A DNA stretch of 44,186 nucleotides, from contig JALJEE010000502.1 of assembly GCA_023231475.1 (NCBI GenBank), forward strand, positions 1 to 44,186. Reading direction: 5' to 3'. This DNA is from Seison nebaliae. Taxonomy: Eukaryota; Rotifera; Pararotatoria; Seisonacea; Seisonidae. This document shows, one piece after another, positions 30,848 to 41,734 of the stretch. The stretch's first letter is position 1. Every line of letters begins with the position of its first letter. The translations under genes and the position numbers were made by a program. The notes under the pieces are model-generated. The model was not told where the DNA came from. It saw only the letters and a program-made list of their open reading frames with translations, and did no database searches.

Positions 30848-32572
30848 ATGGATCGTCTTAAACAACAAGTCTCCGGCGTACTAGACAATCCGAGAATACC
30901 CCTCATTAATCTCAATTCCGGTCAACTCAATATCACGCAACGACGATACAAAGAACTGCGAGAAGATAGTGAAGACATGAATCCATTTTCACATAAACGT
31001 CCACCACCACCGCAGCCGCCATCATCCGGTAAACCGCCACCAATCCCCCCAAAATCTATTGGCACTTCATTGATTGGTGCGGCGAGTGCACAATCAAACT
31101 ATGGCGGAGCATCATCAACTACAACAAAACATAATTTGACGCCTTCCACCACCACCTACAAGACGATGCACACACAAGTCGGAAAATCGAGGAAGAAGGT
31201 TCTAATGCAACATGTCGGTTATCGTTTGGGAAAGCGGAAGGAACTTCATCGAATACGACGACGATATGCTGATATCATGTTCTGTTTAGCCATTGGTGGT
31301 ATTCTTTTAATGATGTTAGAAACGGAATTAGCATTTAAACAAGAATATTCCAAAGTTAGTGCTTCTTCCGTTATCATCAAAGGCATCATTACCACCACCA
31401 CCATCATTCTGATGGGACTCGTACTCTTCTATCACAAGACCGACATCGCCATCTATTGTATTGATAATTCGATAGATTCGTGGAAGATTGCACTAACGAC
31501 TAATCGAATCGTTCTTGTTCTCATCGAATTGGTCATTTGTGCAATTCATCCGATACCCGGTCAGTACATGTTCGAATGGACGACACATCACTATGATTAT
31601 CTCAATTCTCAAGCACGAGAAAGTGTCCAGCAATTGAAGTCGGTTGTTAGTAATTTGAATAAACAATCGAATGTGACGATACCACCCGAACTGATTGGTA
31701 GTGGTGCGCGCATTCAAACGAGAACGGTACCTGTCGACATCCTCCTCTCAATACCAATGTTCGCTCGAATGTATTTATTAGCTAGAATCATTATGTTACA
31801 TTCAAAATTATATACGGATGCATCATCTCAATCTTTGGGATATTTGAATCGAATTAACTTCAATTTCCGGTTCGTCTTCAAAGCACTCATGTCACAATGT
31901 CCCGATTATGTGTTGGGTGGGATTATTGCATTCGTTCTCTTCATCGCTTCGTGGTCAGTGCGTGCCTGTGAATATTATCACGATGAGGATCATATGTCAT
32001 ATTGGAATTCGATGTGGATTATCGCCATCACTTTCTTGACAGTCGGTTACGGTGATCTCGTTCCCAACACTTATTGTGGTCGAACTATCTCCGTATTAGC
32101 TGGAACAGTGGGAGTGTTTTGTACAGCTCTCATTGTGGCCGTTTTAAGTAGGAAACTGGAGATGACACGAGCCGAACGATATGTCTCTCAATTTGTGACG
32201 GAGACGGAATTAGCAAAACATCTCCGTCATTCCGCTGCGAATGTCGTCAAATATGGTTGGCTGATTTATCGTCTACGTTTGGCTGGTCATTCATCAACTA
32301 GCGCTTGTCGCAAAAGACAACAACAACTTCTCGCCGCAATTCAACAAATTCGAGAAATCAAACAAGAACAACGCGTTCTCACAGATAACGCCGTCACCGT
32401 ACTTGAACTTTTCAAACAACAACATTATTCTAGTCAAATCATCGAACAAGTTGCAAAATTATCGAGAAACTTTACAACCAATATCCATACCATCGAAGAT
32501 CGAATTGATACTCTTGAACAGAAAATGACATCTATCCAAGATATGTTACTCACTCTCACAATGAATAGATGA
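30848..32572 (+). CDS. KCNN: small-conductance calcium-activated potassium channel (SK)
   Basis: Single uninterrupted ORF of 574 residues. A cytoplasmic N-terminus with a proline-rich stretch (PPPPQPPSSGKPPPIPP) precedes six membrane segments (S1 about 142-164). The S4-like segment reads VDILLSIPMFARMYLLAR and LHSKLYTDASSQSLG matches SK channels closely. The selectivity filter is TVGYGDLVPNTYCG near 400, then S6 and a calmodulin-binding domain (SRKLEMTRAERYVSQF, HSAANVVKYGWLIYR, IREIKQEQRVLTDNA). SK channels open on calcium binding to constitutively bound calmodulin and shape after-hyperpolarisation. The tail carries a coiled coil (TIEDRIDTLEQKM). The ATG at 30848 gives a typical N-terminus. 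Overlapping out-of-frame ATGs at 30832 and 30838 form a short uORF covering the start. Vertebrate KCNN genes have several coding exons; this one has none interrupted. Confidence 0.95.
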   Translation: MDRLKQQVSGVLDNPRIPLINLNSGQLNITQRRYKELREDSEDMNPFSHKRPPPPQPPSSGKPPPIPPKSIGTSLIGAASAQSNYGGASSTTTKHNLTPSTTTYKTMHTQVGKSRKKVLMQHVGYRLGKRKELHRIRRRYADIMFCLAIGGILLMMLETELAFKQEYSKVSASSVIIKGIITTTTIILMGLVLFYHKTDIAIYCIDNSIDSWKIALTTNRIVLVLIELVICAIHPIPGQYMFEWTTHHYDYLNSQARESVQQLKSVVSNLNKQSNVTIPPELIGSGARIQTRTVPVDILLSIPMFARMYLLARIIMLHSKLYTDASSQSLGYLNRINFNFRFVFKALMSQCPDYVLGGIIAFVLFIASWSVRACEYYHDEDHMSYWNSMWIIAITFLTVGYGDLVPNTYCGRTISVLAGTVGVFCTALIVAVLSRKLEMTRAERYVSQFVTETELAKHLRHSAANVVKYGWLIYRLRLAGHSSTSACRKRQQQLLAAIQQIREIKQEQRVLTDNAVTVLELFKQQHYSSQIIEQVAKLSRNFTTNIHTIEDRIDTLEQKMTSIQDMLLTLTMNR

Positions 32573-33691
32573 ACTGTAGCGAATGATCAAGAACAAATTA
32601 TTGAGTTCTGATAAACAAAAAAATTATGAAATCTTTCTTTGTATCTATCGTTAAAGTGTCATTGTTAACCAATCGTTAACAGATGGTTCTCTAATTTAGT
32701 TGTGGGACAATCATCATCGTCACAGTTTCATTTTTTACGAATCTCATTTTACTCTCCCACTTTCATCCCAATTATTCTTACATATGAACTTCATTACTAT
32801 ATATCCTATTATTTAATTTATTTCCTATTTTTTTATCATTGATATGATTCTAACGATTCCTTCATTATATAATTCATTCTTCTGTTTGAATGCTTCATTT
32901 CTTCTCACAACTTTCTCTCTCCTCTTTCCCCCCTTACATCAGAATTATTCTCGTCAGCAAAATTTGTTTCCCTCAAAATTCTTCTTCTTTTTCCCATTGT
33001 AAATGTTTATATTTTTAGTTAAGCTTCCCTCAAGACAGTAAGGCAGTCGTTCCATCTTTACTCATAACCTCCCCCTCTCCTCCCCCTTCACAGAAGAGAT
33101 ATAATCGTTAACAAACAATCCAACATTATTTTTCTTCAAATCTTTTAAATAGTAGATCTGTTCAATGTAATTTTTTTTATCTCTCACATTTTTACTTTAT
33201 GTATCCATTGTATTGGAATCCATCATTTCTCTCCTCTCTCCAATTAATTGTTTAATCAAATTTTAAAAATTATATTATATGTTATCCATATATAATAACG
33301 AAATGAATAAATTATTAAATCTAGTCAATCCAATTCACATCTCCGTCCAATATTGTCCTGTTCGGACGAAGTGGTGGCTAAACGGAATTTTTGAATTTGA
33401 TCGGAATTTTGAATTTACGCCAAAAAATTAAAGCTTCCAATTTAAACATCTATGATCATTAATAGCTTCTCTTTCCAAAATTCTTCACCTTGATTGTTAT
33501 CATTGACTAGCTAATGAATAATATGGAATATAATCCGCTCTATGGTGAGTTCCGCATTAATTCTACCATTCTGATACGTATTTTATATATGTCCGACCGT
33601 TTCTCTTCTTTCTCTTTATCAAAGATTTCATCTGGTTCGTTCACAACTAAATCATCCATTTTTTTCCGTTAAGTTGCATTCCTATTCATTC
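32573..33691. other. long 3'UTR and spacer
   Basis: About 1.1 kb of pyrimidine-rich plus-strand sequence after the SK stop, with an AATAAA in gaatgaataaatta near 33305, followed by the taxilin leader. A 3' splice-like tract (ttttttccgttaag) ends just before the taxilin start. No ORF. Confidence 0.5.
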
Positions 33692-35206
33692 ATGTCGGAA
33701 ACGGTTACCACGTCAAATAACAAGACACTAAATCGTCACAAATTTCAATTGATACGGAAGAGATTTCCCAATAATTTCAATTCTCAAACGACTGAAGAAA
33801 AACTGAAGATATTGACGGAACTGCTAATTCAATCGGTTGAGAAAGAAGAGTCAGTTGAGTCGGAACTGGCTAAATTGAAACAGCAAAACAAATTAGCGAG
33901 TCGGTTAAAGGATGAAGCGATTTTGGAGAGTGAACGAATCAAGAAGAAAAAAATGACGTTGGAAAGTGTTTGTAGAAATTTGAATGATAAACTGAAGATG
34001 ATGAGTGAACAACAGAAATTGATAGTAAAAGAAGAAGACGAAAAACGGAATAAATTATCAGAAAGTTTTCAGAATTCGTTGGAAACGATCAAGAAACAAG
34101 TAGATGATTCTCAAGAGAATTCTCTTCGACTCAAAGAAGATAATCGCGAGTTAGCAAATCGAATGCAAGAATTGATCGATGAAGATAACGAGAGGAATGA
34201 AAGAATTGAACAGTTGACGAAGAAGATGAAATTGGAAGAAGAACTCTTCAAGACGATGGAAAAACAATTGAAGAATGAATATAAAATCAAATTGAAAGAG
34301 ACTCAAGACGAATTTGTTCAAGAGAAAATTAATTTCAATCAAGAAAAAATGAAAACAACCAAATTGATGACAGTCAACGAGTCACTGAGTGTCGAGCTCG
34401 AAAGTTATAGATCAAAATATCATGATTTCGAGAGTACGTCGAAGAAAGCAACGAACATCATGCAGACATATCAGAAGGAGATGAATACGATGATGAAGAA
34501 GGTGAGAAAGATGGAGAACGACAAATATAATGCATTGAAACTCTGCAAAGAATCGAAAGATATCATTGCTATGCATCAAACAGAAGTTTATTTTCTATCA
34601 ATTTCAACTTTCACCATTCTTACTTCTTTCTAGAGATCTCTTCTAATTGAGAAATATGAGAAATTACAAAAGAAATTGATTATCATGACATCACTTTCTC
34701 GCAAATTGAACGATCAACTCAAATGTGGAAAAGAGTTGGAGATCAGTATGGTTATCGAGAAAGTCGATGAAATGTTCAATGAATATAAGATCGACAAAGA
34801 AAAAGCAATATTGAAAAACGAGACAATTAAAAATGATAATTCCGTCGAAGATGAGAAAAAAGAAAATTATGACGATGAGAAGGATGAAAATGATGACGAA
34901 GAGAAAAATGAAAATGAGAAAAATGAGAAAAATGAAAATGATAATAATGAGAAAAATGAAAACGATAATGGTGATATTGAGAAAAATGAAAGTTATGATG
35001 TAACTGAAAATTTACTAGATAAAACGGATGATTCTGCAAATCAGAATAAAACAGAGAAAATTGATGAAAAAAATTTGTTTAATGAAGAAAGTGAGAGAAT
35101 CGAGAAGGAAATAGAAAATATGGATAATGTTGAGACATCAATCATTGACGATCACTCTATCGAATCGAATCAATCCAATTCCACCAGTAAATTAGGAGAA
35201 AAATGA
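33692..35206 (+). CDS. TXLN: taxilin family coiled-coil protein
   Basis: Two exons, 33692-34585 and 34634-35206, with a 48-bp phase-0 intron, give 488 residues. The taxilin core is recognisable: LESVCRNLNDKLK (family LESLCRELQRxNK), then EEDEKRNKLSESFQNSLETI, ENSLRLKEDNRELANRMQELI, YRSKYHDFESTSKKATNIM, and KYEKLQKKLIIMTSLSRKLND after the splice. Taxilins bind free syntaxins and nascent polypeptide-associated complex and act in vesicle traffic. Nearly the whole protein is predicted coiled coil. The last 130 residues are extremely rich in Asp, Glu, Asn and Lys (repeats of NEKNEND type), longer and more acidic than usual. The ATG at 33692 was chosen over the non-ATG extension; an acceptor-like ttaag 20 bases upstream may mark the end of a leader intron. 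Confidence 0.88.
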
Positions 35207-35385
35207 AAAAATATTAGTTTTACTCTCTCCCATATACATATCCCTTTAACAACACACCAGCAACTGATTGTTCCTTCCCTATCTGTTTTTTTTTTAAATT
35301 TAATTCAGCAACTTTCCATTTCAATGTAAATGAAAAAGGAAAATTAATGATTTATTCATTAGCAAAAAATAATTAATAAAAGAAT

Positions 35386-36894
35386 TCAGTCTTTTAAAAT
35401 ACGTCGTCGATAACCGATGATTGCGTTGAATGGTGTATGAATCATCGTGTTAAAATTGACAGGAGGAAAACGGTGTTGTTCCGTCAGAAAGAATTCATAT
35501 TTGGACAAAAGTGTTGTAATGATCGTTTTAATTTGAATGTAAGCGAATGATTCCCCGATACATCGATGACGACCAGCGCCAAATGGAACATAAGCGAATT
35601 TATCTTCTCCTGTCAATGTGGAATCGAGGAATCGATTCGGTTTAAATGTTTCATTCTCATCCCAAATATCAGGTAGTCGATGATTGGTGGTTGGAGAGAC
35701 ACAAACTTGATGTCCTTCCGGAATGATATATTTTTGATTGAGAACATCCAAATCTTTCTTTGCCAATCGCATCAAAGTGACAATGGGTGGTCGTAATCTC
35801 AATGTTTCTTTTAGACAACGATCCATCAATTTCAGTTCCTGGAGTTGATCATAATCGATTTCCTCATATTCTTCCTCATTATTCAAGTTAGCCAATGTGG
35901 ATAATGGAATGAATTCTTTCATCTCATTTAATACGTCTTCTTGAATGGAAGGATTTGCTGCCAAGAAGAAAAGGAGCCATGCCGTCGTCGTAGAAGATGT
36001 GTGTTGTCCAGCCATCAATAATCCGATTAACATACCAGCAATCTCATCATGTGTCAATCGTTGACCATTCTTATATTTTGCTTCGATTAGTGTTTGTAAC
36101 ATGTCTGTATATTCCGTGTCGTTCTTATCATCACTAAGTGATTGTATTCGTTTATTAATTGCTTTATAGAAAATGGCTTTGATCTTCAAATGAGCTTGGT
36201 CTCTAACGCGGAAACTAGGTAATGGAGTCCATGCAGGTAACAACCAAGCTAATTGAGTGAAACCGTTGTCGAGATCAGTGTAAAGATGAGCGACGGAACC
36301 ATCAAGAACCGATCTGATTTCAGGTCCGTGAAGACAGTTGCTCGCCGTCATGATGATGAGTTCGGAGAGAGCATCAAATATATTTCGTTCACCTTCATCA
36401 TTCCATTGACGAAAATAAATTTTTGTTTCTTCTTGGATGATCGGAATGTATTTGCGGAATCGTTCGATGTTTAAACCGTTCTTGAAAATTTTTTTTTGTT
36501 CTAAAAATCGGGCATTCGGCACATCATACGCGACACCTTTCCCGAAAACTGGTGTAACTAATTTTGAGTAGACATCTTCAGCGTTCAACGCTTCATTGCG
36601 ACTATTGAAGAGTAGGGCACTGGCTTCAGCTCCTACTAAATACGTGAACTTCTTCCCAACCATCTCAAAAGAGAAAACTGGTCCGTATTCTTTATAGGCA
36701 GCGAGAAGGAACTCCACTGGATTCTTTCCGAATGAAACGGCATGTCCTAAAAACGGAATAGTCGATGGGATGAATGGAGGATGTTTTGCAGATAATTTTG
36801 GTTGATTGAAGAATAGAAAATAAAAGAGTATTCCGATAATGGTCGAGAAGAGAATGGAAGTTGGAGTAATAGAACTCAAAAAACAGTCGAACAT
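35386..36894 (-). CDS. CYP51A1: sterol 14-alpha-demethylase CYP51
   Basis: Single exon, 502 residues, full length. An N-terminal membrane anchor (about 12-30) is followed by [17 protein letters not shown] and [16 protein letters not shown]. Next are [20 protein letters not shown], the CYP51-specific B-helix/B'-C region with its active-site tyrosine, and [16 protein letters not shown], the I-helix. KETLRLRPP is the ExxR motif, and [20 protein letters not shown] is the haem-binding loop with the axial cysteine. The ending [19 protein letters not shown] matches vertebrate YTTMIHTPENPVIRYKRR. It removes the 14-alpha methyl of lanosterol or a related sterol in the ER. Identity to vertebrate CYP51 is visibly high throughout, so it is not a related P450. 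A likely splice acceptor (cttattttataag) lies 3 bases before the ATG. Confidence 0.97.
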   Translation of the reverse strand: MFDCFLSSITPTSILFSTIIGILFYFLFFNQPKLSAKHPPFIPSTIPFLGHAVSFGKNPVEFLLAAYKEYGPVFSFEMVGKKFTYLVGAEASALLFNSRNEALNAEDVYSKLVTPVFGKGVAYDVPNARFLEQKKIFKNGLNIERFRKYIPIIQEETKIYFRQWNDEGERNIFDALSELIIMTASNCLHGPEIRSVLDGSVAHLYTDLDNGFTQLAWLLPAWTPLPSFRVRDQAHLKIKAIFYKAINKRIQSLSDDKNDTEYTDMLQTLIEAKYKNGQRLTHDEIAGMLIGLLMAGQHTSSTTTAWLLFFLAANPSIQEDVLNEMKEFIPLSTLANLNNEEEYEEIDYDQLQELKLMDRCLKETLRLRPPIVTLMRLAKKDLDVLNQKYIIPEGHQVCVSPTTNHRLPDIWDENETFKPNRFLDSTLTGEDKFAYVPFGAGRHRCIGESFAYIQIKTIITTLLSKYEFFLTEQHRFPPVNFNTMIHTPFNAIIGYRRRILKD

Positions 36895-37654
36895 TCTCTT
36901 ATAAAATAAGGAAATTTAATAGAAGTTTTTCAGTTTCTCTTTTTATTTATAATAAGGACGAGTCGGCAAATTGTATTTAGCAGGCACCGAATTCACAAAT
37001 TATAAGTGGCGTGATGGAATGATAAGCTGAACATTCGAATTTTCTTCTTTAAGCATCTCCTTATTTCCTTCTATTATTTAACCTTGAATTCATCCAAAAA
37101 TCATTCTATCGTTTGTCTCATTTCATCAATTCTTCTTTCCTTTTTTTCGATGGATCATTCGATTTTATGGGAACATAATTCTAAATTAGAAATCAATTAT
37201 TACAAAGTTTATAGGTAATGAAGCTTACTATTTAATTTTGTCGTTAAACGAATTATTAATTTAACATCGAGTTATTGAGAATTGGAGGAAAGAGAATAAA
37301 TAACGTGAAAAACAATGTGAGTTTATGCGGAACTGCCAATACTGAAGGTAAGCGTTATTGGATAGATACGCCTTAAACGTTGATTGCAGCCTAAAATTTG
37401 AAAGAGACATTTCCAAATTATTTTCAATTATCGACTACGTAATGAGAAAAGACACATTGTGTTTATCAGTAAAACATGAGAATTATATAAATATAAAAAA
37501 ACGTGAAATGGACAATAGAGTTGGTACTTTCATTTGGATCTAGCTAATCATTTATTCTCTCATATGTCTCAGTCTCGACGACTAATACCGCAAAATTTCA
37601 AGGAAGATAGTTAGTCCATTCAATTATTATGTATGTTATAGTGTGATATTGTAG
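36895..37654. other. divergent spacer, may hold the MAX 5' exon
   Basis: About 760 bp between CYP51 (minus) and the MAX-like gene (plus). The first exon of the MAX-like gene should lie here or upstream. A donor (ctgaag/gtaagc) at 37347 and another (tttatag/gtaatg) at about 37213 are on the right strand. A small exon ending at 37347 would enter the MAX-like exon in the right phase, but I cannot fix the ATG. Confidence 0.45.
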
Positions 37655-38409
37655 TGCCGACCGCCAAGAATGATGAGAAGCGAACTCACCATAATTATCT
37701 GGAGAAGAGACGTCGACATAGTATAAAAGAATCATTTGCATTGTTGAAGGAATCGGTTCCTATTCTCCGAGAGAAAGCACCACGTGCTGCTATTTTAAAG
37801 AAATCGGTCGCTTACATTAGTCTAATTCTAGAGAGGAATCACGAGTTGGACGAATGGTTGGAGCATGAGAAGACGTTGGCAGCGAAGACGGAAGATGAGA
37901 TAAAAAATCTCCTTCATCAGGTGGAAATGCATCAATCAAATTTGCAACCGGATGAACAAGAATTTCTAGCCAATGTCGAGAATGAACTATTATCGTCGAC
38001 GCTGACGAATTCACAAGAATACGATATGAAGCCGGTAGATATCGAACGATCCAATAAGAAATTCACGGATTTGTATGACCGTATGACAAATGAGTTGACT
38101 GAGAAGGAACGAATGGAGTTGAAGCAATCTCTTTATCCGAAAATCGTGCCGTCAATCATGGACCAATGTTTGGCGAATCCGGAAGAACATGTCGATTTGT
38201 TACGCACCAGTCGCTTCGACGAGCAATATCGAAATTTGCCAACAAATAAAGAGACGACAACTTATGAGTATAGTTCCGTCCATTTTGCCAACTCAAGCTT
38301 CCACGATTGCAATGACGATGAAGATAGTGTAGGTCTTAGTGACGACGATTATTCTGATGATTATTCTCACTTGCAGCAACGATCAATGAAAAAGTTATAT
38401 TGTTGTTAA
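37655..38409 (+). CDS. MAX: MAX-like bHLH-Zip factor, 5' end unresolved
   Basis: The exon begins after ttgtag with phase 1 and encodes about 250 residues. Its bHLH domain matches MAX: DEKRTHHNYLEKRRRHSIKE, then SFALLKESVPILREKAPRAAILKKSVAYISLI (MAX: [30 protein letters not shown]). The His, Glu and Arg that contact CACGTG in MAX are all present. A leucine-zipper-like helix follows. MAX dimerises with MYC, MXD and MNT on E-boxes. Unlike vertebrate MAX (160 residues) it has a long C-terminal half with EYDMKPVDIERSNKKF and an acidic serine/aspartate patch (DDEDSVGLSDDDYSDDY). That half resembles no family I know. No ATG lies in this exon ahead of the domain, so an upstream coding exon is required. 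Confidence 0.85.
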
Positions 38410-38608
38410 ATAAAATTTTGGTTTCAAATTTGTTTATTTTCAAGTTTTTCGGAAGTCGTCTATAAGCCAAAAATTTAAAATTTAACTATTACTTCAAACA
38501 CTGTAACATTTACTTGTACATTCAACGTCCTGGCGATTTCTTTATATGACAGCTACATTCTACCCACAACATCGTTGCTATGACAACAACACTAATCTCG
38601 CAGGAATT

Positions 38609-39293
38609 ATGATAAGAATTCTTTTAATTTCCATTCTCTTTAAATCAATCTTCACAATCGATAACTTTTTTTGTCTTAATAAAACCATTATTATATTCGT
38701 CAATCATTCACCATACATCGTCAATAGAACGAATGATGAAATTTGTCTATCTTATCAATCTTCAGCCGAACCAATTGTCGCGTTAACCCGAGAAGAAAGT
38801 GGAAAACTAATCGTTTCTCACACTAACTCCTTCACACAAGTAAGATTTATTTGGAGGTATTTTTAAATTTTTTTTTTAAGAAATCACTCGAATCAGTTAA
38901 TCGGAATCAATATTCTATCATCAATAACTCCACTCTCATGTCTCAGAGTTGGAAGTTTGAGGAGAATGTGGAATTGTTGAAGAAATCGGATTGTAATTCA
39001 TTGAAGGAAGAATTGTCGACGATCCAATTCCATCAAAATGACACCACATCATCAATTATTGATTTTGTTAGAAAATTCTATTCAATTCACACATCTATAA
39101 ATGTCTTGAAAAGATTCTTCTAGAAAATAAGTCCATCCAATTGAATTCATTTCAATTCCATGTACAATATCAACGTGTTGGTGATATTCGGTTAAGAGAT
39201 AATTATAGAATTTCCAAAATTTTCTCTTATTATCAAGTTAGCGTTAAACAGCATGTCATGGCATCAAATCTCATGTCTATTCTCTCAGTGTAA
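38609..39293 (+). CDS. secreted or membrane protein of unknown family
   Basis: Three exons, 38609-38839, 38881-39066 and 39114-39293, give about 198 residues, with introns of 41 and 47 bp. A hydrophobic leader (MIRILLISILFKSIFT) looks like a signal peptide. The mature part has few cysteines, several N-glycosylation sequons (NKT, NRT, NST, NDT, NKS), and ends VKQHVMASNLMSILSV. An upstream in-frame ATG at 38546 exists. However, a strong acceptor-like ctcgcag sits 5 bases before the ATG at 38609, so the shorter form is favoured. The third exon would be missed if the exon 2 frame were read to its own stop at 39123. Its stop lies 58 bp from the convergent UBXN11-like stop. I do not recognise the family. 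Confidence 0.6.
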
Positions 39294-39351
39294 ATCAACA
39301 AACGAATTTTTATCAACAAAAATTTATTGGAATCTCTTAACGTCATCGTAA

Positions 39352-40761
39352 TCAATCCTCTCGCAACCTGACAAAGGCTCGTGGATATAAATCGTATGAA
39401 TCTAATGTTCTCTCTTCGTCCACCATCATCTCATTTCGATGCACACATTCTAATCGATAATTAGATGATAATGTGAATAATGAGCTAGAGAATTAATGTT
39501 TTCAATTAGTTGTCTTTAATAAAATTCCAACTTGCTCTCGATAATTCTCTTCAAATGTTTTATTGTTTCATTTTTGTCGAGAATTATTCTCAATTCGAAA
39601 ATACCTTTCGGACATCGACACTTAATTTCACAACATTCTTTCGTCTTCTTATCCTCTCCCAATCGCTCAACTTTATTATTTGGATCTTCTCGTAATTCGA
39701 TAATGTTTCCTAAAAAAAATTAAATTGAGAATTTGGAGTTTAGAGGAAGAATTCGAACCATTCGCACCGATTTTGTGAGAAGCCATTTTTGTTAGATCGA
39801 TATCCATAGGCAAACCGGATCGGGCTGATTTCAGTCGACGACCAGTTCCTACGAATGACGAATATTTCACTTCAGAAGAATCCTTAACCTATTCAAATTG
39901 TTTGAAGTAGATAAGGAATTAAAAGATATTCCAACATCAAAAAAAACTCCATCAGGATATTTAATTTTAAGTTCTGATGGATAATATCCATCAATTACAT
40001 CAACAATGAATTGTTGAGTCTGATCATTTGCTAAATCACGGAATGGTCCATTCATCAGATATATGCCGTTATTGAAAACTTCGATGGGTATTTTAGAGAA
40101 TGAACGATTGCCAAACGTTTTCATATTGATACTGGGATCAGATATAATTGTGATTTCTTTCTCTTCATCCTCCAAATGACCATTTAACAGCTTCAACGAT
40201 TCTACTAAATCTGTCATTAATGATGAATCACTTTTCCCATCATCCTCCTTCTCGTTCACTAGAGCTAAAGTTCCATTACCTTCCTTCTCATTCCCAACGA
40301 ACACTAAATCATAATCAGCAAAGAATTTCTAAGTTCCAAGAATGATAATGATGAAATAATTGCTTGGAAGAAAAAGAAACTTCCATCTCCCTAAGTCGTT
40401 GTTGACTTTCATAATATTTCATTTTCCATTCCAAAGTATCATACGATTCCTGATTCTTTAACTTCTTACGCAACTCAGCATTTTCATTCATTAACTGTTT
40501 CGTGATATCTTCTAGTTCGTTGCACTTATGTGTGAGAGAAGTGAGAAGTTCCGAATCAGTTTTATCTTCCTTTTTCTTCTCGTCATTCAGTGGAGCTTTC
40601 GGTCGGAAGAAGTTCGACTTCTTTCGGTTCAACTCATCATTAATTACAGATCGAACTAGTTGGTGGTCGACGTCATCTTCAGGAGTGAAACCGTTATACT
40701 TATCCGATCTATAATTAAGTAGTCGATGTATGTATTTGTCCTTCCTATGAATATCGTCCAT
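39352..40761 (-). CDS. UBXN11: UBXN11-like protein with SEP and UBX domains
   Basis: Five exons, 40761-40381, 40328-39936, 39888-39759, 39709-39532 and 39484-39352, give 404 residues. Introns are 47-52 bp. An N-terminal helical region with a coiled coil (NELEDITKQLMNENAELRKKL) leads to LREMEKFFADYDLVFVG, matching UBXN11 VREMERFLSDYGLQWVG. The SEP domain is clear: IPIEVFNNGIYLMNGPFR, then TQQFIVDVIDGYYPSELKIKYPDGV. A later GNIIELRED segment matches the UBXN11 VIDIRG region. The C-terminus forms a UBX fold (KGIFELRIILDKNETI, EERTLDSYDLYPRAFVRLRE). UBXN11 (socius) binds Rnd GTPases and G-alpha and, through UBX, probably p97/VCP. The last exon, unseen in ORF scans, completes the UBX domain. It is shorter than human because the proline-glycine repeat tail is absent. 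Confidence 0.87.
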
Positions 40762-41734
40762 CAAAATGAAAGAAGTTTAACACAAAAACTAATATTAACT
40801 GCTCCTCATCCATCGTTCCTTTATAGAGTCGAATTTTTCCACTTTCCGTTATCATAGCAACGAAAATATCGCCCACTCGTGAAATCGGTAAAGAAAATAA
40901 TTTCAATGTTTTCACATTTTAAGCCACTTCTTAAGACCGTTTTAAACGTTAACATTATTTTTTAAATTTTAATTTAAATATATATATTAATATTTATTTA
41001 TTTATATTATTAATATTAAACATGATTATTGTTCTTTGTTTATTATTTAATTGTCATTCTCGCTAGTAAGTCTTAATTTGTCGAGGAACTCGTAGTCAAT
41101 TGGTAAAGTGATATCAATAGTGATAAGTTGAAATATAATGATTATGATTAATAATCAATTAAGGGGATAAATAACAGACAAAAGAGTTATGAATATATTG
41201 GAACTTTATAGAGGAGAGGAAAAATATGATGACATATGAGAATGACAGGAATAAGAAATTCAGTGGCGAGAAAAATAGGACGCTTGTATCTATGAAAACA
41301 ACACATCGTCCTGCTAATAAGTTGTTTGTAGCTGAGTCGCAGCCGATTGGTATAGAAGATGCTTATCGTAAAAGAATATGTACCGTTTGAACTCGATGAC
41401 AAAAAATATACGAGATAGGGTAATCTGACAGAACGTAACATCTAATAGTAAATGTGAAAACAGAATTATTGTATTTTATTAATAGCGACGAGTAAATTAG
41501 GTAATTCGGTAATGGAAGAAAAGACAGAATATTATTATTATTCTATGTTTATTGAAATTCTCGACTGGAAAAATTAGAAAATAGATCGTAATCGACGAAA
41601 TGAGAATTGGAGATAAATTGGAGCAATTATTTGGCAGTCGGTGAGGTGTTCCTGATTATAGACATCCTGATAAAAGGCAGTTATAATCGCCACCTATTAT
41701 GAAACCGATGTTGTCGTTGGTATGGATAATAGAT
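40762..41734. other. AT-rich spacer
   Basis: About 970 bp with no convincing gene. Long A/T runs occur near 40960-41030. A minus-strand frame around 41640-41730 is discussed with the next gene. It otherwise carries the promoter of the UBXN11-like gene. Confidence 0.45.

Noticed and set aside
34827-35039. Histidine/phenylalanine-rich minus-strand ORF
   Set aside because: Shadow of the GAA/AAT/GAT-rich taxilin tail.
37358-37543. 61-residue plus-strand ORF before the MAX-like gene
   Set aside because: Starts after a likely donor, no conserved features, does not enter the MAX exon in phase; probably intronic.
39510-39723. Two plus-strand ORFs
   Set aside because: They lie antisense to exon 4 of the UBXN11-like gene, which is supported by domain matches and consistent phases.
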